DNA from: Nemertoderma westbladi
Taxonomy: Eukaryota > Xenacoelomorpha > Nemertodermatida > Nemertodermatidae
Assembly (NCBI GenBank): GCA_032718475.1
Contig: JAUCBJ010005672.1
Span: 1-44,981 of the forward strand
Reading direction: 5' to 3'
DNA: 44,981 bases
The notes below the pieces were generated by a model. The model was not told where the DNA came from. It did no database searches and saw only the letters and a program-made list of their open reading frames with translations. This document shows positions 1 to 8,711 of the stretch, piece after piece. Made by a program: the position numbers and the translations under genes. Positions within the stretch are counted from its first letter, which is position 1; each line of letters begins with the position of its first letter.

Positions 1-1222
1 TCTCTGCTATCTGGACAGGGATATTCTCTTGGACTGTTCCACCGGGTACAGGCAGTGTAGTACTATGTAAAGGGAATTTAGAGTTAAGCTCTGGAAGTAC
101 AGGGGTCTCTAACACAGAAGTGACTTTGGGAACGACAGGCCTAATTATTTCAGGCTCATCAACTATTGTAGGAAGTCTTTCTATTTTAACCACCTGGTCT
201 ATGGGTTCTGTACTACCTAAGTTGGTGTTATTTAGTTGCCTTCTAACAGCTGGAGGCAAATCAGGCAATTTATGACGGTGGGATGTTCTTCCACGTCTGC
301 TTAGACGAGATCTATTTCCTTTGCCTTCAGTATCTGTTGTATCTCCTTCATCAGAGGATGTAAATCCCTGTCTCTTGTAAGTAGTCCGACTTATCAGCTG
401 CATATCACTAGCCGTTATCTGTTTATTTAAGTAATCGCGCTTCTCTTGAAGATTCTCCAACTCTAGTTGGATCTTTTCTTTAGATGCCCTCCGTTCCGCT
501 TCGGCCACTGCTATTGCCGCTGTCTTTCTGTCCTCTATCTGTTTTTTCTTCAACTGTTGTTCCCATTCTCTAACGATGCGGATTCTTTCATCAATTTCCG
601 CTCTATTCGCTGCCAACATTTCCACATCTATTGCGTCCAACACAAACTTGGCTCCTTCACTATTGGGGGAAAGTCCAGACAGTCGTCTCCTCAACTCTTC
701 GTCTCCTAAGAATCGCTGATAGTCGGATAGGTAGATGTCAATGGCGTCTCTAGTTCGCGGCTTCTCTGCTGCTGTTAATTCGCTTTCCACTTCGCTTTCC
801 ACTTGAGAAGAAGTGGCGTCGGTTGATTCTTCATAGGTTGGCCGCTCATCATAAACCGTATCCGCCATCTCCGCTCTGCGTTCGGGCGTCCGCTCAACAG
901 TATCCGAACTACTGGAGCTATCGGGCCGCTGAGAACTAGGTTCTTGGCTAGGATGTTGCTGCTGCTTGACAGCTGCTTCTTGATCCCGCTTGACTTGGGC
1001 CCGAGTGCCGATGATAGACCTACGTTGTTCTACTAGCCTAGGGTCTGACACTACTACTGTAGGGATGGCCTTTCTTACAATAGTAGGTGACTTAGACTTG
1101 GATCTGGGATGTTCTATACTTGGATCTTGGTCACGGATCCTTTTAATACGCTGTCTAAGTCTAATACTCATTCTAACACTTTCTAAGAGACTATCTGACA
1201 GTGATTGGGTTGCGTCTGACAT
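1..1222 (-). CDS. BEL/Pao retrotransposon gag N-terminal region, partial (cut by window start)
   Basis: Reading the minus strand from an ATG at 1222, the frame stays open for 407 codons and runs off the window. It begins MSDATQSLSDSL and is clearly collinear with the N-terminal 580 or so residues of the polyprotein at 24072-31691. Shared blocks include a VSDPRLV / RSIIGTRAQVKRDQEA segment, RTRDAIDIYLSDYQRFLGDE, an Arg/Glu/Ala-rich coiled-coil-like stretch and the PVVPKVTSVLETP segment. The window ends before the DUF1759 gag core, zinc knuckles, protease and polymerase, so their state is unknown. The copy lacks about 178 residues that the plus-strand copy has between its MADTVY motif and TYEEPT. 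In these elements the product would be the structural Gag part of a capsid polyprotein. Identity by homology within the window is strong; activity cannot be judged. Confidence 0.85.
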   Translation of the reverse strand, partial: MSDATQSLSDSLLESVRMSIRLRQRIKRIRDQDPSIEHPRSKSKSPTIVRKAIPTVVVSDPRLVEQRRSIIGTRAQVKRDQEAAVKQQQHPSQEPSSQRPDSSSSSDTVERTPERRAEMADTVYDERPTYEESTDATSSQVESEVESELTAAEKPRTRDAIDIYLSDYQRFLGDEELRRRLSGLSPNSEGAKFVLDAIDVEMLAANRAEIDERIRIVREWEQQLKKKQIEDRKTAAIAVAEAERRASKEKIQLELENLQEKRDYLNKQITASDMQLISRTTYKRQGFTSSDEGDTTDTEGKGNRSRLSRRGRTSHRHKLPDLPPAVRRQLNNTNLGSTEPIDQVVKIERLPTIVDEPEIIRPVVPKVTSVLETPVLPELNSKFPLHSTTLPVPGGTVQENIPVQIAE

Positions 1223-2265
1223 GTTTGTTTACACAGTTGAATGCCTACGGCTATAAATACAGTTAAAGCAAGTCTAGTAATTCCGTATCACTGTTGGCCT
1301 AATAATTAATTACCGATACTGCTACTCAGTGTACCGGTGATATTTATATACAGTATATTAGAATACCGGTATACGCTTATAATATAGATAAGTATTAGTA
1401 CAGACTAGTTTTGTCACAGAGTACCGGTATATAATTTTTTAGCACAAATATATATAAATATATAATAGGCCTATCGTGAATACCGGTAGACAGCTTACAC
1501 TTATAGTATATATAAGTATAATTATGAACTTGAATTAATCAGATCTCCGGGTGTTCAACTATAGGGATCTCGTAAGTTGTCTCCTTCCGTACTTCGCTAC
1601 CGTACGTTAGCTGATCTGGTATACTAATTTAATTCTAGAACTTTGTTGCTGCGGTAGTTAGCAGCAATACCTATCAGTACGTGGCAAGGCGCGGTAGGAT
1701 ATTAATAAACCTCCCTAGGCCAAGCAGTGTGCCGGTAGCAGAAATACTCCTTGCCTGATCAAATAGCTAACTCCAGACAGGGGGGGGGGGGTACTAATGT
1801 ACGTTCTACAAAGCGAACCGGTACCAAACAGTCAGTGCTACGACTCACTAAATTATGGAACATATGCTGTCCGTACCTAATATGTACTCGCGTACTGACG
1901 AATGGCAATAGTTCGCACCTGTAGGAAGTACAGGTTAACCCAGGGGTTCGTAGGACTTGACAAAGGGGGGGTTGTCTGGATATAATTATTTGATCCTAAA
2001 TTTGCGGCGTCCAGTGTGGTGTCACGCTTACCCTGATCTATAGGTCTTACGGCGGGCAAGGGCGTCGAACAAAGTCTTACCTTCTCACAAAGCGGGCGCT
2101 GCATAGCAAGTGGAGTATTTCGAAGGGGCAAAGGGGGTGCGCGGTCGATCCAATGTGGGCGCTAGCGTGTTGTGGACATCCCTTCCCTGCGTTGCTTACG
2201 GCCTAACGATCTAGGCTGCCATCTCCCTGGTGTTCGGCTGTCCCGAAGTCGGACCAAAAGAAAAC
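1223..2265 (-). other. Leader (5' untranslated region) of the minus-strand BEL/Pao element
   Basis: This stretch precedes the gag ATG on the minus strand. Its gag-proximal part (1223 to about 1540) aligns with the plus-strand element's leader at about 23775-24071, including shared AT-rich tracts, ACCGGTA words and the shared word TACTAGACTTGCTTTAACT. From about 1540 to 2265 I see no convincing match to the other leader. That part has an 11-base poly-G tract near 1781-1791 (plus strand) and only short, unconvincing ORFs. It is annotated as leader from its position between the candidate primer-binding site and gag. Confidence 0.6.
2241..2256 (-). other. Candidate primer-binding site of the minus-strand BEL/Pao element
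   Basis: On the minus strand this reads TGGTCCGACTTCGGGA. It starts with the TGG needed to pair with a tRNA 3' CCA end, and it lies about ten bases after a possible LTR end (TGACA). I could not match it to a specific tRNA from memory, so the call rests on position and the TGG start only. Confidence 0.35.
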
Positions 2266-2680
2266 ATGTCAGGAAATTGCAGTATATTTACAGTTTTACA
2301 AAGAATTATCAAACGAAGTTTCAACAAGAAACCGAATAAACTAATTTTAAAATAATATCAGGGTGGTTTACAAGGGAAGTGAAGGTGATAACCGAAGGCA
2401 AACCGGCCTTTTTATACTAGAAATTGCACATGGAAACTAAACAGAATTTTCCACAGCTTCACCATTGAGCAATGAAGTGCTTCGTGCTCTATGATTGGCC
2501 CAGCTCATCGTTCAACGCAGTCCGGCCCTTACACTAAATCTGGGACATGGAATCCTAACAGAATTTTCCACTGCCTCACATTTGAGCAATAAGATAATTT
2601 ATGCCCTATGATTGGCCTGGCTCATTATTCGCTACGCTGTACGCTTCTCATTGGCCTACCAATTAGCACCACACGAAAAT
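2266..2680 (-). repeat. Candidate 5' LTR of the minus-strand BEL/Pao element
   Basis: Upstream of the leader, this segment has promoter layout on the minus strand: three CCAAT boxes (plus-strand ATTGGCC at 2494-2500, 2611-2617 and 2650-2656), then a TATA box at 2416-2407. The distal part has two diverged tandem copies of a roughly 118-bp block, seen as ACAGAATTTTCCAC at 2441 and again at 2559, each ending in a CCAAT box. Such U3 duplications are common in LTRs. The outer boundary is uncertain because a SINE starts near 2690. A second LTR for comparison would lie outside the window. Confidence 0.5.
2407..2416 (-). promoter_or_regulatory. TATA box in candidate LTR
   Basis: The minus strand reads TATAAAAAGG, a good TATA element. 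It lies downstream of CCAAT boxes and about 150 bases before the candidate LTR end, as expected for a U3 promoter driving the minus-strand BEL copy. Confidence 0.5.
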
Positions 2681-2689
2681 AAATGGCCC

Positions 2690-2783
2690 CAAAATACAAA
2701 TTTCCCGACTGGGATTCGAACTCGTAACCTACGTAATGTAACCAACGCCTTAACCATCTGACCACTACGCCACGAGAGTACCT
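2690..2783 (-). mobile_element. tRNA-derived SINE (5' tRNA-related part)
   Basis: On the minus strand this has the layout of a tRNA-related SINE head. It opens with a GGTACTCTCGTGG segment, has an A-box-like stretch around GTGGTCAGATGGTTAAGG, and a B box GAGTTCGAATCCC (plus strand 2711-2723). The stem-loops do not fold into a complete functional tRNA with an anticodon arm that I can identify, and the sequence continues into a non-tRNA tail, so it is a SINE and not a tRNA gene. Confidence 0.6.
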
Positions 2784-2916
2784 AAAGGTTTTATGTGTAC
2801 AAATATGAATAGGCATATTACATTACTGTAACTTAATCAAAATACGTCGGATTTTCAAAAGTTTTTACGTTAAAGTTAAACTACAAATGCTACCTTATAG
2901 TGAAATAATTCATCAA

Positions 2917-2962
2917 CGAAAATTAAGACTATTTGGATTGGATGAATAGAGGGAAATTCAAA
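2917..2962. repeat. Left terminal inverted repeat of the transposon
   Basis: The stretch pairs with the right end in ordered blocks: 2923-2930 with 7423-7430, 2931-2941 with 7408-7418 (11 of 11), and 2947-2962 with 7374-7389 (16 of 16). Right-end spacing differs by a small insertion between blocks. Ordered multi-block complementarity at both sides of the two transposon ORFs is good evidence for TIRs. Confidence 0.75.
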
Positions 2963-3116
2963 TTATATGCTGTCACAGTGATTGTACAACTGGCTGAGTT
3001 TGTGACAGGGCTAATGCAACATGTATAGTATAGACCCATTGGCTATGTATGTGTAGGCCTATTTGATGTACTACTGTAGTCTTTATAGTTACATATGTTT
3101 GTATGTCTGATAAATA

Positions 3117-4176
3117 ATGAGTACCGGTATCGATCAGCTTTTAACCAAATACTTTAATGATGGCTTTCAACTGCGAGAGATTTTGGATGTACTTAAGTTT
3201 CGCCATAAGGTCACTATTGGAGAGCGGACATTGAAGCGTTATAAGGCGCGATTAAACCTGAGAAATCGATCATATCACGAGTGTGGGGAAGAAGTTGTAG
3301 CTGCTGTAGTTGATGAACTTGTTCAACATGGTGGTATGAATTGTGGCTACAGGGCGATTCGCAAACGGGTGAGAAGTCGATATGGAATTAATATTCCACA
3401 TGAGACTGTTCGAGATATACTTAAATATGTGGATCCAGAAGGTGTTGACATGAGGATAAAGAACTCGTTGCAACGTCGTGGTGCATATGGCTCAGGTGGA
3501 CCCATGTACTGCTTACATATAGATGGGTATGACAAATTGAAACCCTACGGTTTCCCTATACATGCTGCAGTTGATGGGTTTTCCAGGAAAATTATATGGC
3601 TGAATGTTTTACCATCCAATAATGATCCTGATGTTGTGTCAACTCTATATTTCGACTTTCTGCAAAAAGGGAACCGGCAGCCATTCTTGATACGTGTAGA
3701 TGCGGGAACAGAGAATGGGACAATCGATTTCTCAATTTTGGATAGAAACCTTTAATTTAATGATTAATAATGGAACTTATTTTCCAAACGACGAACTGCA
3801 TCAACAGTGTTTACGGTACTGTTTCTTTAAGTTATTACAAATACAGCTCGATGTTTTTGTGTATAACTGGAATACTCATAGAATGAGACGTAATCGGAAA
3901 ATACACTTTTTAGGTGGTATACCAGATGTGCTTTACTGCTCGCCCGAACGTTTCGGAAAGCAAGACTGTGGATTGCCCTTGCCAGTCACTGGTGAAGAAC
4001 TAAGTTCCTTAGCAGAAGAATTTACTAAACCATTCTATGATCACGGTTGTTCTACAGACTTCATTCAGTTGCTTGAGACACTATTTGGTGATGGAAACTG
4101 CCCTAGACCTCCAAAATCTCTCAATCAGGCTATTGATTTGTACTTGAAATTAAACGAAATATTGAAACCATTTTAA
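3117..4176 (+). pseudogene. Integrase-type (DDE) transposase, broken by internal deletion and frameshift
   Basis: Two overlapping frames together look like one integrase-core transposase. The first (3117-3755, 212 codons) has an N-terminal helix-turn-helix-like region (about residues 1-50), a middle region with HECGEEVV..., and the start of an RNase H-fold catalytic core. The first catalytic Asp is D136 in HIDGYDKLKPYG, and the second is D195 in RVDAGTENGT. Right after this the frame goes wrong. The continuation is found in another frame (from about 3720 to 4176) as QFWIETFNLM... to a C-terminal DLYLKLNEILKPF. The stretch that should carry the third acidic residue appears deleted at the junction near 3720-3740, so the product should be inactive. 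AATAAA at 4218-4223 follows the stop. It resembles the integrase-core family found as multicopy loci in fish and invertebrates (IS3EU-like); that name is from memory and not checked. Confidence 0.8.
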
Positions 4177-4519
4177 AGGTACGTTAATCCTATCTGGCCC
4201 ATTTCATTTATACAGCAAATAAATTAATTTTAGTGAGCCATAGAAACTTTTGAAAATGGCTGCTGGATAGGCTCGCCAAATAGGGTTAACTAATATATAT
4301 TCTACGAATATTGCTTTTGTTTAATAATGTTTGTAAATGTTTATATATGTATATTATATTTGGATATTGAATATAGTTTAAGGGTGGCTGTCTTTTACGT
4401 AACTGCCAAGAGATATAATTACATTACATTATGGTCATTATTATGAACATAATATATGGGGATGGAATGATTTTTGAGTTTAAAAATAGCGCACCAAAAG
4501 CGCTACCAGGATACCCGCA

Positions 4520-4700
4520 GCCCCACCCCCCCCCCCCCCCTCCCCCCCAAGGGCCGAAAAAGGGTTAAACTGAAACTTAGTAAAACTTCGCCCCGAAATG
4601 AAAACTGGCACACGTGTGGGGATCGAACCCACGACCTCCGGAGAGATGTGTCTGACCACCACCACACTTCCATCCATGACCACCGATTTGCAAAACAGTC
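4520..4700 (-). mobile_element. tRNA-related SINE remnant with adjacent C-rich tract
   Basis: On the minus strand a clear RNA polymerase III B box, GGGTTCGATCCCC, sits at about 4630-4617. It is preceded by a weak A-box-like GTGGTGGTCAGACA and followed by a non-tRNA tail ending near a run of C's (plus strand 4524-4549, broken by a T). It does not complete a tRNA cloverleaf, so a SINE remnant inside the transposon is the best reading. Confidence 0.5.
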
Positions 4701-4979
4701 GAGTACTGTTCTCTCATAAAGTGCTTCATAAACAACGAAGTAAAACTATAAACAACGAAATAAAACATTGAAATATTGTGTATGAATTATATGGATAGAT
4801 ACTAAATAGTCTACCATCTCCCTAGTACAAGGCCAGGGTAACAATGAATGAGTTATGATTACCGATATGTATATAGTATGTTCAATACAGTAATAGTCTA
4901 TCTCAATCCAGCTCTTTATAAGAATATTCGGCGTTCATTCTAGAGATGACATTAGTACAATATGTATATTGACTATTTA

Positions 4980-7037
4980 TTACATTATATCAAATGATAA
5001 GTTGTCAATATGAGACAGAATAAAATCAAATTCTCCCCTGAGTTGACGATAGAATTTGTAGCTATGAGGCAACTCCAACACTGCACCACAAGTACGTGCT
5101 ACAGGACGCCGTGCAAACCCATCTAGGGAAACGAATGAGACTATTATTTCCACAACTGTTATGACATCAGAACCCGTAATAAAACGGAGCAGCTTCTTTA
5201 ATCCACTCTCATCCTGCGATTTCACATACTGCATTAGAAACCGGAAAGCTCTACACTCCGCCTCACTTGTTGGGTTGACATTGTCAAAAAGTGGTACTAT
5301 ATTTGCCACTGTTGCTTTCTTTGAAGCATATAAATGCAGAATTGAATTAACAGTCGGAAACATTTCCAGGAAATAGTTACGAGCAATGAGTGATATATTT
5401 TCGAGGGCATATTTAGGCTCCTGGATCAACTGCTTGAGTGCTGCTTGGACTATTAAGGGTCGATAATTCCCATCTGAGGGTAAAACAGAGTGATAACCGA
5501 ATCGATCCAATATATCGAGTAATTCATCTCTAGTATCATCGGGTAGTATCACAGGGAGCAGAGCTTGTTCAAAGACTGCAGACTCATAGGTGGACAAATA
5601 TGGTGAAAAAGATGTTAATATTATATCTTCATTGAGAGCAGACTCTCCATAGACCAAAGCAATAAAAAATGCCGGTGCCATCATAATTGGGAAAACTTTA
5701 CAGTCCTTGTAGCCTTTAACGAGGATCCTTCCTATACTCTGCCATTCGCCTATTTGTAGTTCCGGCATGAGTGCAGGAACTCTATAGGTTTCTCCATCAG
5801 CACAGCTCTCAAAAAAACGTTGCCAAAATAGTGTATATGCTTCACGTGAAACTCCATAAAAATCTTCTCCCATTTCATTGACAAATTCCACTTTAATTGG
5901 AACTTCAATAATCCCTTCGTGCTTAAAGTAATTTATCATATCCCACAACACACCGCTTCGATTTATGCAAAGTTTTTCTTCAACAAAATCTTCCTCCGCA
6001 ATATCACGATCATTTCCTAAATCCCCACATCCCGCGAAACTGCCGGAAGTATCAAACCCAAACCGCGAAGGAGCACGGACATTCTCTCTTGGCCTCAGTT
6101 GATAATTGGGAACCGTAATGGAATTCTCAACATTTTCTGGAGGTTCTAGGTTTATCATCGGAACTTCCGGGTTTATCATCGGAACTTCCGGGTGTATCAT
6201 CGGGGCTTCTGGGTTTATCATCGGGACTTCCGGGTTTAACATCAGAACTTCCGGGTTTATCATCGGGGCTTCTGGGTTTATTATCGGGACTTCCGGGGTT
6301 AACATCGGGACTTCCGGGGTTATCATCGGGACTTCCGGGTTTAACATCAGAACTTCCGGGTTTATCATTGTGGCTTCTGGGTTTATCATCGGGACTTCCG
6401 GGGTTAACATCGGGACTTCCGGGGTTAACATAGGGACTTCCGGGTTTAACATTGGGGCTTTTGGGGATATCATTCCTTTTCGAGATGTAGTGATATAAAA
6501 CCTCGCAATCCGCAAACCAGATTTTATATAACAATCGTCAATAGTCTGTGTCAAATCAGTACAAACTTCATTCGACCAGTTAAGTAGTGTAAAGTGAAAG
6601 TCCTCTTTCGGACCTCGAGGACTAGGAAAGAACAAATCAATACCTTTTTCAAGTATATCATTCAGGGTTTCTCCCTTTGGAATTTTTGGAAGAATGCGAA
6701 TTCCCCCACCTTCGGATAAGCGAACAGTTCGCAGAATAAGTTCAGATTTATGAATATAACGATCCTTCCACCCGACCTCTACACGGCGTGTAGTGCGTGA
6801 CGCGTTGGAATTTCCAACTGCTCCCTGTTTTACCTGAGCGACTGATTTAACGGCTCTCTCCGCCTGCTTATTGTAGTAATACCGGGAATTTTTTTCTCTA
6901 ATTCGTCTGACAATACCCTGAATAAGTTTGTTGCCTCTCCGCGAAATTTTATTTTGTGTCTCTTCGCTGCTTTCTCCCGGCTGAAAATCGTCACCAGAAT
7001 TTGAGCTGGAAGTACTCATAACCAATCCACATTCCAC
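4980..7037 (-). CDS. Transposon-borne HECT E3 ubiquitin ligase-like protein with heptad repeat linker
   Basis: An intact 685-codon frame. Residues 1-190 are basic (IVRRIREKNSRYYYNKQAERAVKS) with a folded-looking segment (HFTLLNWSNEVCTDLTQTI). About residues 190-305 are roughly sixteen 7-residue repeats of the type PEVPMIN. After this comes a HECT-like region: VEFVNEMGEDFYGVSREAYTL resembles the HECT N-lobe start, and the C-lobe has LLRFITGSD...ARTCGAVLELP. C650 in TCGAVLELP lies 35 residues from the end, where HECT catalytic cysteines sit. The family transfers ubiquitin through this cysteine; activity here is inferred. An alternative start is the second Met, seven codons in. A poly(A) signal AATAAA overlaps the stop. 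It faces the broken transposase convergently inside the same TIR-bounded unit, so I read it as an element gene and not a host gene. It could also be a captured host exon set (G2E3-like HECT proteins), which would need a search. Confidence 0.75.
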   Translation of the reverse strand: MECGLVMSTSSSNSGDDFQPGESSEETQNKISRRGNKLIQGIVRRIREKNSRYYYNKQAERAVKSVAQVKQGAVGNSNASRTTRRVEVGWKDRYIHKSELILRTVRLSEGGGIRILPKIPKGETLNDILEKGIDLFFPSPRGPKEDFHFTLLNWSNEVCTDLTQTIDDCYIKSGLRIARFYITTSRKGMISPKAPMLNPEVPMLTPEVPMLTPEVPMINPEATMINPEVLMLNPEVPMITPEVPMLTPEVPIINPEAPMINPEVLMLNPEVPMINPEAPMIHPEVPMINPEVPMINLEPPENVENSITVPNYQLRPRENVRAPSRFGFDTSGSFAGCGDLGNDRDIAEEDFVEEKLCINRSGVLWDMINYFKHEGIIEVPIKVEFVNEMGEDFYGVSREAYTLFWQRFFESCADGETYRVPALMPELQIGEWQSIGRILVKGYKDCKVFPIMMAPAFFIALVYGESALNEDIILTSFSPYLSTYESAVFEQALLPVILPDDTRDELLDILDRFGYHSVLPSDGNYRPLIVQAALKQLIQEPKYALENISLIARNYFLEMFPTVNSILHLYASKKATVANIVPLFDNVNPTSEAECRAFRFLMQYVKSQDESGLKKLLRFITGSDVITVVEIIVSFVSLDGFARRPVARTCGAVLELPHSYKFYRQLRGEFDFILSHIDNLSFDIM
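6145..6465 (-). repeat. 21-bp coding tandem repeat inside the HECT ORF
   Basis: About sixteen 21-bp units, each encoding a PEVPMIN-like heptad, preserve the reading frame of the minus-strand ORF. On the plus strand the units read as variants of ACTTCCGGGTTTATCATCGG. Because 21 is divisible by 3, other frames are also open, which explains overlapping ORFs that are not genes. Variants (T/N/H at one position, V/A at another) alternate without a fixed order. Confidence 0.9.
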
Positions 7038-7373
7038 AATGTACTGCTGTACTGAGTAACTGAGAGTAGTAATACAATTTAAATAGGCCTAGACCTGTAG
7101 ACTGCTGACGTGTATAAGATAAGGTGCTTGCTGCTTGTTTCTGTGCAGTGAGCTGAGCAGTGGCAGTTGTAGCTGTAAAGCTTTCACTGCAGATGTTAAC
7201 TGATTCGTGACTCAGTGATGTTGGATGTGTACAATCAATTAATTTCGGCACACATACTGTAGGCCTAGACCTACCATGTACATGATTATATGTATCTATC
7301 AATCTCTGACTCTAGTCAAAACAGTACCGCAAGGCCATGGCACTGCAGTTCCACAGTGACATCATGGCACCTG

Positions 7374-7430
7374 TTTGAATTTCCCTCTACTACATTCAGA
7401 AACTTACCCAATCCAAATTTTTGGTCTTAA
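7374..7430. repeat. Right terminal inverted repeat of the transposon
   Basis: Complement of the left end in ordered blocks, with a roughly 18-base gap between TTTGAATTTCCCTCTA (7374-7389) and CCAATCCAAAT (7408-7418), followed by GGTCTTAA (7423-7430). It leads directly into the palindrome array. Confidence 0.75.
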
Positions 7431-7840
7431 AGTTCGTAATACGAAGTTTAAGACCTTTTATTTGGTCTTAAAGTTCGTAATACGAAGTTTAAGACCTTTT
7501 ATTTGGTCTTAAAGTTCGTAATACGAAGTTTAAGACCTTTTATGGTCTTAAACTTCGTAATACGAAAATTAAGACCTTTTATTTGGTCTTAAAGTTCGTA
7601 ATACGAAGTTTAAGACCTTTTATTTGGTCTTAAAGTTCGTAATACGAAGTTTAAGACCTTTTATTTGGTCTTAAAGTTCGTAATACGAAGTTTAAGACCT
7701 TTTATGGTCTTAAACTTCGTAATACGAAAATTAAGACCTTTTATTTGGTCTTAAAGTTCGTAATACGAAGTTTAAGACCTTTTATTTGGTCTTAAAGTTC
7801 GTAATAAGAAAATTAAGACCTTTTTTGGTCTTAATATTCG
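7421..7840. repeat. Tandem array of near-perfect palindromes at the transposon end
   Basis: About ten units of roughly 40 bp. Each holds a 33-nt near-perfect palindrome: GGTCTTAAA, then TTCGTA-A-TACGAA around a single central base, then TTTAAGACC, separated by a short TTTTAT spacer. In the main unit only the bases flanking the TTCGTA core (G and G) fail to pair. Some units carry a variant right arm (AAAATTAAGACC). The variant-containing block recurs with a period near 161 bp (units near 7545 and 7706), so four-unit blocks were themselves duplicated. The last unit (7820-7840) is degenerate. The array uses the outermost TIR word and so looks like an amplified transposon terminus. Confidence 0.85.
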
Positions 7841-8711
7841 TTTCAAGCAAAACATAAAAAAATATTACCTAAGTGGCCCTTCAGTGCCACCATATAACAC
7901 CAAAAATAAGCAACCCATTTCTCAATTAGATTAGAGCATTAGAGCACTTGTATTTCCATAGTTTTAAGTATCATCAAACTGTGATACCATTGGCATACTA
8001 ACAACTGGTCTGTCACAATTTTTTACATTTATTATAGTAAGGGATCTTGGGGTCTTAGAAACAATTTTTTACGTATTAGACAAGACTCACATGTATCCAT
8101 CATCATTTCTAAATGTTTCTCCAACTCAGGTCTCCAATAAATAATCAACAAAATTTGTCTTTTGGTGTATGTCCAAATTGTTTCTGTAGTTTGTTGATCC
8201 ATTTGAATTGAAACTCTAATATACTTCCAGGATCAACTGATAACATCATTGATAGGGGCCTCCTGATATAAAGATTGATAATTATCAGATGACTTTGTAG
8301 TGACGTCAAATTTTTAGCAGCCAATCACAGTCGCTTTTCAAAATAGGTTTTGAGCGTTTAATTAAACCAGCCATTTCGACCGTTCCCTCGTGTTTTTACC
8401 AAAAAACACACCCCGCCACTCGATTCATGGCACCTTTTTACCCCTCATTCACTTGTTTCTATAGCTCAACATTTTTTCGCGCACCAACCCTAGGCCTATT
8501 GTATTGTATAGGCCGTGCCCCAAGCCAATGTATTTTTGTGTCAACCTCGCCAGTCGCCAGTCCACACCGGACAAAGTCGACACAAATATTCATTAACATT
8601 ATGGACTGCTAATTGTGCACTTACAGACAATACTGTATGAAATAAGTTTAGGCTCAATACCGCAATTGGCAATGCTATTCGCAAAATGTTTATTGACATT
8701 TAACTGCTGCA
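7841..8711. other. Intergenic, mostly unassigned
   Basis: Apart from the gypsy-like integrase fossil at 7960-8175, this stretch holds no convincing gene. The 61-codon plus-strand frame at 8427-8612 has no recognisable domain or signal. GTGACGTCA at 8302-8310 resembles a CRE site but has no promoter context. Confidence 0.5.
7960..8175 (-). pseudogene. Decayed Ty3/gypsy-type integrase fragment (zinc-finger region)
   Basis: On the minus strand, fragments in shifted frames line up in the order of a retroelement integrase. A GHTPKDK piece (about 8174) comes first, then YWRPELEKHLEMMMDTCESCL with the CxxC of an H2C2 zinc finger (about 8115-8060), then a CDRPVVSMPMVSQFDD piece (about 8020-7970). 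The last resembles the linker before the catalytic core in gypsy integrases. At least two frameshifts and stops make it non-functional. The match is by eye, and no catalytic core was found. Confidence 0.5.

Larger units (their letters stand above)
2917..7840. mobile_element. DNA transposon with integrase-type transposase and HECT-domain ORF
   Basis: About 4.9 kb bounded by partial inverted repeats. The left end (2922-2962) matches the complement of 7374-7430 in three blocks: AATTAAGAC/GTCTTAA, ATTTGGATTGG/CCAATCCAAAT, and a 16-base block TAGAGGGAAATTCAAA. Inside are a broken DDE integrase-like transposase on the plus strand (3117-4176) and a 685-codon HECT-like ORF on the minus strand (4980-7037), transcribed towards each other. 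The right end is expanded into a tandem array of palindromes (7421-7840) built from the same GGTCTTAA word that ends the left side. A SINE-like insert with C-runs lies near 4520-4700, between the two ORFs. I could not define a target-site duplication, so exact ends are approximate. Superfamily assignment (IS3EU-like or a related integrase-type group) is inference. Confidence 0.7.

Noticed and set aside
1877-2131. 84-codon minus-strand frame in the BEL leader
   Set aside because: No domain, no similarity to the other leader, and the length is expected by chance.
2690-2783. tRNA gene on the minus strand
   Set aside because: A and B box-like words are present but no complete cloverleaf or anticodon arm was found. 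Fits a SINE head.
6106-6498. 130-codon plus-strand and 135-codon minus-strand frames over the 21-bp repeats
   Set aside because: They are other-frame shadows of the repeat region in the HECT ORF, possible because 21 is divisible by 3.
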